Position numbers and translations under genes: made by a program. A DNA stretch of 64,000 nt from Pomphorhynchus laevis (lineage: Eukaryota; Acanthocephala; Palaeacanthocephala; Echinorhynchida; Pomphorhynchidae). The stretch covers positions 310,001 through 374,000 of the forward strand of contig WNNJ02003300.1 of the NCBI GenBank assembly GCA_012934845.2. The letters are read 5' to 3'. Below, in pieces: positions 22,871-64,000 of the stretch; the stretch's first letter is position 1, and the number at the start of each line of letters is the position of its first letter. The notes beneath the pieces are model-generated. The model did not search any database and was not told where the DNA came from. It saw only the letters and a list, made by a program, of their open reading frames with translations.

Positions 22871-23516
22871 GGTGCCGAGTTTGATATCACGCATGCTCTG
22901 TAATGCCCGACTAAAGGATTTAATTTTGTCTGTCACAATATTGTAATCATTTAGATATCTAAATATTTAAGCACGTTTTGGAAGCGCGTAATAAAAGGGC
23001 CCCAGCTTAATCATGTACCTTAATCTGTTGAATTCGATCACAATACAGCATAGCGAGATAGAGATGCAAGGGCAGATATTTCTTGCAACGGCCTATTTGG
23101 GAATGCTACGGACTATTCCTTCATGGATATATGCGTTTTTAACTCTTTGGCTCTGTCGTACTCCCCATCTCGTATATTAGACTCCTTCCAATACCACGAA
23201 AACCGCAAAAATCAAAAATAAATTGAACGAATGGTGGAAGTTGATCATGCATCCTTCCATCCGATTATATTATCGACCGCATGATGGATGAGTCCGACAG
23301 ATATCCACTCGCGATCATTCTTCGTACATAGATTGTATACGAACCCTACGACCAAGGATTTAAACATTAATAGCATAGGCTGTTTCAATTTCAACAAGGA
23401 TAAAGCTTTGCGCATGCCGGAAAGCAGACATGGAACAACCAATGATCACACAAATCACACATAACGTTCTAAGTCTAAGAATGATAACACTATAAGGGCC
23501 CATTTGCGGGTAACTC

Positions 23517-24389
23517 GTAAATTGCAACTTTCTTATATCAAAATAATTTTTGTACTATTATTTTTAAATAATAATTCTAAATAACTGTTATAATATTTTA
23601 TATAATTTATAAAGTTAAAATTTTAATTTGAAATTTGTAAAGCTAGACTTAGTTACCTTTAAACCATGTATATTATTGAATACCGTATTTGTGGAATTTT
23701 TTTACTGAAGGTTGAGTAGATCACGTCCATCCAAAATGTTGTATAATGTTACTTAATTTTCAATATAACATTTAATCGATGATTTTATAGAATAAAATTC
23801 TTTAGTAAATTGTTTAATTAATTTGGATGAGATTCAAATCTTTAAAATATATTAAATACTATTTACTTAGGATTATCCGAAAGCTGTACTTAAATGCATA
23901 TTGATCTTACATGAAAGCTTATTATATTGCGATATACCGATATTTAGCAGACAATTTGAAGATTTGTTTAAAGACCAGGTACCCCAGAGGCGCACCTGAG
24001 CTTTCTCACATTATGACAGATGCAGAGCCCATCTAGCTCTCTTCAGTACACTCTTGAATTTATTCAAGTCTGATCCGATCAACCATTTAACCATAATGGT
24101 ACACCACAGCTATTTTACTCGATGTTTAAAAGTAGGGATTAGTTGATTATTCAATATGAAAGAGAGAGGGCTGAGATTGCTAGTCTCTTTAGTTTTCTCT
24201 TTGTCGCAGGGGCACCATTAAATACAATCACCTGGTAATAATGCTAAATCAACATTTAATAATTAAATATTAAATAATTATAAATAATAAATAATTGTTA
24301 TAAGATTTTGTATAATTTATATCAAGTCAAAATTTAAAATTAAATATTAAATAAAAATCAATTTTTATGAATTGACTAATAAATAACAA
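23517..24389. other. Non-coding DNA
   Basis: No supported gene. At about 24236-24390 there is the AT-rich tail module (AATGCTAAATCAACATTTAA, later ATTTTTATGAATTGACTAAT) that follows PLE terminal segments elsewhere in the window, for example near 10060 and 54115. Confidence 0.5.
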
Positions 24390-25025
24390 AAATTTGCCAC
24401 TTAAGAGTTGATATTTATTCTTTATATTATTGAGTTGATTTATATATTTTACTATTTTCTGCTTGATGTTATTTTTATAGTAACCTCGTTTTAAATTGCA
24501 TCTATTAAATTATTTAAATGGTTTTGAAAGCCAAGATCAAGGAGGATCTACTATGTTTTCATACCTAGTACCGTATTCTAGTATATAATTTATTATCCAT
24601 CCACAAAAAGTTTCCACTAATGATTTAAAATTTATTCTTTATATTATTGTGTTGATTTATATATTTTACTATTTTCTGCTTGATGTTATTTATATAGTAA
24701 CCTAGTTAAAAAAAGTACCTATTAAATTATTTAAATGATTTTGAAATCTAATATCGTTACATATTATGGCAATTCTTAAAAATAAAATTTTCTAAAAATC
24801 AGATTTATACTGCTGTTGTATTGAATAATAAGATTTTATATTTATATCTACGTCAAGTTAAAATTTATAATTTCAATTTATTATTGCAAATAAAAGTCAA
24901 TTATTATGAATTGACTAATAAATAATATATGATTTATTTGAATAAGGAATAGAGGTCATCAGAAGGAACTTCTATGTTATCAGATTTCGGTACCTATTGA
25001 TCAAATAGGGTTCAAAATAATTGTT
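24390..25025 (-). mobile_element. PLE 3' scraps, two RT ends plus terminal segment
   Basis: Minus-strand C-terminal RT remnants (TCAACACAATAATATAAAG, AGCAGAAAATAGTAAAATAT) occur twice, at 24390-24560 and 24600-24790. A terminal segment (CTGATGACCTCTATTCC, TACCGAAATCTGATA) follows at 24890-25020. It is broken and carries no catalytic motif. Confidence 0.7.
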
Positions 25026-25478
25026 TCTTATGCTGCTAAGTTTGATTAACTGGGCAATCATAGTTTTGTTAGTCCCGCGTAGATAAAGGTATTGCCAAAT
25101 ACTTTTATCTATTATTTGTTGGATAAAAAATATTAACTTAATTTCAAAAAATATTTAACTCTAAAAATACCAATCAGTTTGATTTTGTAGAAAGATGTAT
25201 ACGATTCTACAATGAACAAATACAGGATAACTGCCTTTCTGAGATAAATCGTTTGATTATGTTTTGAGATATTACATACATCAAAACCGCATCAATTTTT
25301 GTGATCGTAATTGTCGCTTTAAAGTCAGCTTTGATTAATCACTTTAAAGACATTGTGGATAGTTTAAATAAATATAAATATTACTACATAATGAGGTATT
25401 TAAATATGCTCATGTTAAAAAATACAAAACAGTCCCATGCTACGCTATTCGCATTAATGTACACCGTATCAACATTTG

Positions 25479-62901
<37,423 letters not shown>

Positions 62902-63352
62902 CTAAGGTGAAAAACCGAAGTAGAAAAAAACTTGTCAATAGTAATTGTCAATTATAAAAAAAAACAAATAATAAATTTATAATAAAAAAGTATATAATTT
63001 ATTAGTATTTATTAATACACAATTTATAAAAATAACCAAAGCTAAACAAAATTAGAAAACTACTTATAAATTTTGAGGCAGATGTATGAAAACAATAATT
63101 CAAATTAAAATAACAAATAAATGTTAAAACAATTTAACATATATATTAGCATATTAATCATAATATATCAAATTATAATATATCATATTATATCATAAAT
63201 ATAGAATTCGCGAATGGAATGCAGCCATATAATTTTAATTCACAAATTGCTTAACCAAAGTAATAAACAATAATGCAGATTTTATTTGACGTTTCAGAAT
63301 TGTATAATTTTTATTTCTCAAACGTTTTAAAAAAGTTATCAAAACTTAGATG
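62902..63352 (-). other. dom: dom intron, upstream part
   Basis: AT-rich sequence 5' of the first exon in the window. No coding exon recognised up to 64000, so the next upstream dom exon lies outside. Confidence 0.5.
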
Positions 63353-63640
63353 GTGTTAAACTGTGCTCCGGGAGCTAATAAGCTTCAGTTTTATAATTGT
63401 AGATGTTGCCAAAAACCAAAGTTCGATTACAAGTAGATCAGGCTTCCTTATCACTCCTAGACGAGCTGATGGCAGTCGGCAGCACTCATCAGTAGGGTGA
63501 ACTACCATCAGTCGTTTCGGCTGCCTTGTGATATATTTAAAAGGAATTTCTGAGAATTTGCTAACGTGGTAGCATGAGCCCAGCCTCTTTAAACTAACCA
63601 TGTGCTTTCCGGACCATCCTAATTTCATCCGTCAGGAATT
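63353..63640 (-). repeat. Repeat family 3 copy A (permuted core)
   Basis: Minus strand: GGCAGC then C and GAAAC (63514-63525), later CUGAUGA (63486-63492) then GU and GCUGCC (63478-63483). GGCAGC/GCUGCC is a 6-bp helix at the stem II position. CUGAUGG and CCAUCAG flank the unit and can pair. 63353-63543 is about 85-90 percent like 63713-63903. Confidence 0.65.
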
Positions 63641-63712
63641 TTACTTGCTGTCATTGCTGCTTTATCACAGGATCCTTTGAAAGATGAATTTTAATAATGT
63701 TATATCAGATAG

Positions 63713-63990
63713 TGTTGAATTGTGCTCCGGAAGCTTATAAGCTTCAGTTTTTATAATTGTTGATGTTGCCGAAAACCGGAGTTCGATTACAAGTATAGCA
63801 GACTTCCTTATCACTCCTAGACGAGTTGATGGTAGTCGGCAGCACTCATCAGTAGGGTGAACTATCATCAGTTGTTTCAGCTGACTTGTGATATATTGAA
63901 AAGGCCTCTCCGATGTGATAAGAAATGATAAGATGTTGTCTTTCATCACATCTCCGATGTGATGAAAGGCATCACATCGGAGGAAAATGT
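63713..63990 (-). repeat. Repeat family 3 copy B
   Basis: Direct repeat of copy A, 360 bases away, with the same layout but a decayed GAAAC box (GAAACAACUGAUGAU in place of GAAACGACUGAUGGU) and helix partner. It is followed by short hairpins built from CATCACATCGGAG / CTCCGATGTGATG at 63905-63983. Confidence 0.6.
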
Positions 63991-64000
63991 GTATTCATTG

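Larger units (their letters stand above)
20108..23516. mobile_element. Composite element: inverted LINE between inverted ends
   Basis: Left end GGTAACTCGCAAATGGCC and right end (minus strand) GAGTTACCCGCAAATGGGCC are inverted relative to each other. Inside, one LINE is split head to head: its 3' half (endonuclease) is on the minus strand at 20158-21190 and its 5' half (RT) is on the plus strand at 21540-22870. The same split arrangement recurs, reversed, at 50.6-52.2 kb, and a third solo end is at 52395-52430. The last part (22.9-23.5 kb) is decayed sequence with no identified domain. Confidence 0.7.

Overview
The window is AT-rich, intron-bearing DNA from an invertebrate animal that I cannot place to phylum. 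The evidence is a multi-exon gene for a Domino/SRCAP/p400-type SWI2/SNF2 chromatin remodeler, a single-LIM-domain muscle-type protein, a retrocopy with a calmodulin tail, and many Penelope-like elements (PLEs), LINEs and foldback repeats. There is no bacterial organisation (no operons, no CRISPR).

Layout. From 1 to 25 kb the DNA is mostly mobile-element debris: PLE fragments (1-1140, 3.27-3.98, 18.2-19.9, 24.4-25.0 kb), a LINE with a restriction-like endonuclease (4.0-5.8 kb), a young 5'-truncated RTE-type LINE with a clean target-site duplication (8.46-9.57 kb), an old AP-endonuclease LINE (10.9-14.65 kb) and a composite element holding an internally inverted LINE (20.1-23.5 kb). An intact single-LIM ORF (5781-6131) and three small plus-strand exon-like segments (2643-2757, 7106-7154, 16289-16360) are the only host coding candidates there.

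From 25.5 to 62.9 kb the minus strand carries the 3' two thirds of a domino-like gene. I reconstruct 21 coding exons with consensus splice sites and compatible phases: end of the Snf2 ATPase domain, the insert, Helicase-C, a linker and a long Gln/Ser/Asn-rich tail. Two alternative tails follow one shared upstream exon, which resembles the DOM-A/DOM-B split of Drosophila. Its introns are large and filled with repeats.

The most interesting theme is small self-cleaving-ribozyme (hammerhead) architecture in the repeats. Two sites fit a canonical type I hammerhead (30812-30886 plus; 61142-61183 minus, in the sense of the domino transcript). A foldback repeat carries opposed hammerhead-like motifs (57.87-58.15 kb). 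Several families carry the hammerhead core in circularly permuted order, with stem II changing in a compensatory way. One of these is a 370-bp repeat present as a head-to-tail array that flips into its inverse, the whole 2.9-kb block being flanked by a 9-12 bp direct repeat. That looks like retro-insertion of a multimeric, possibly circular-RNA-derived (retrozyme-like) template. All of this comes from reading by eye; no folding, search or alignment program was run.
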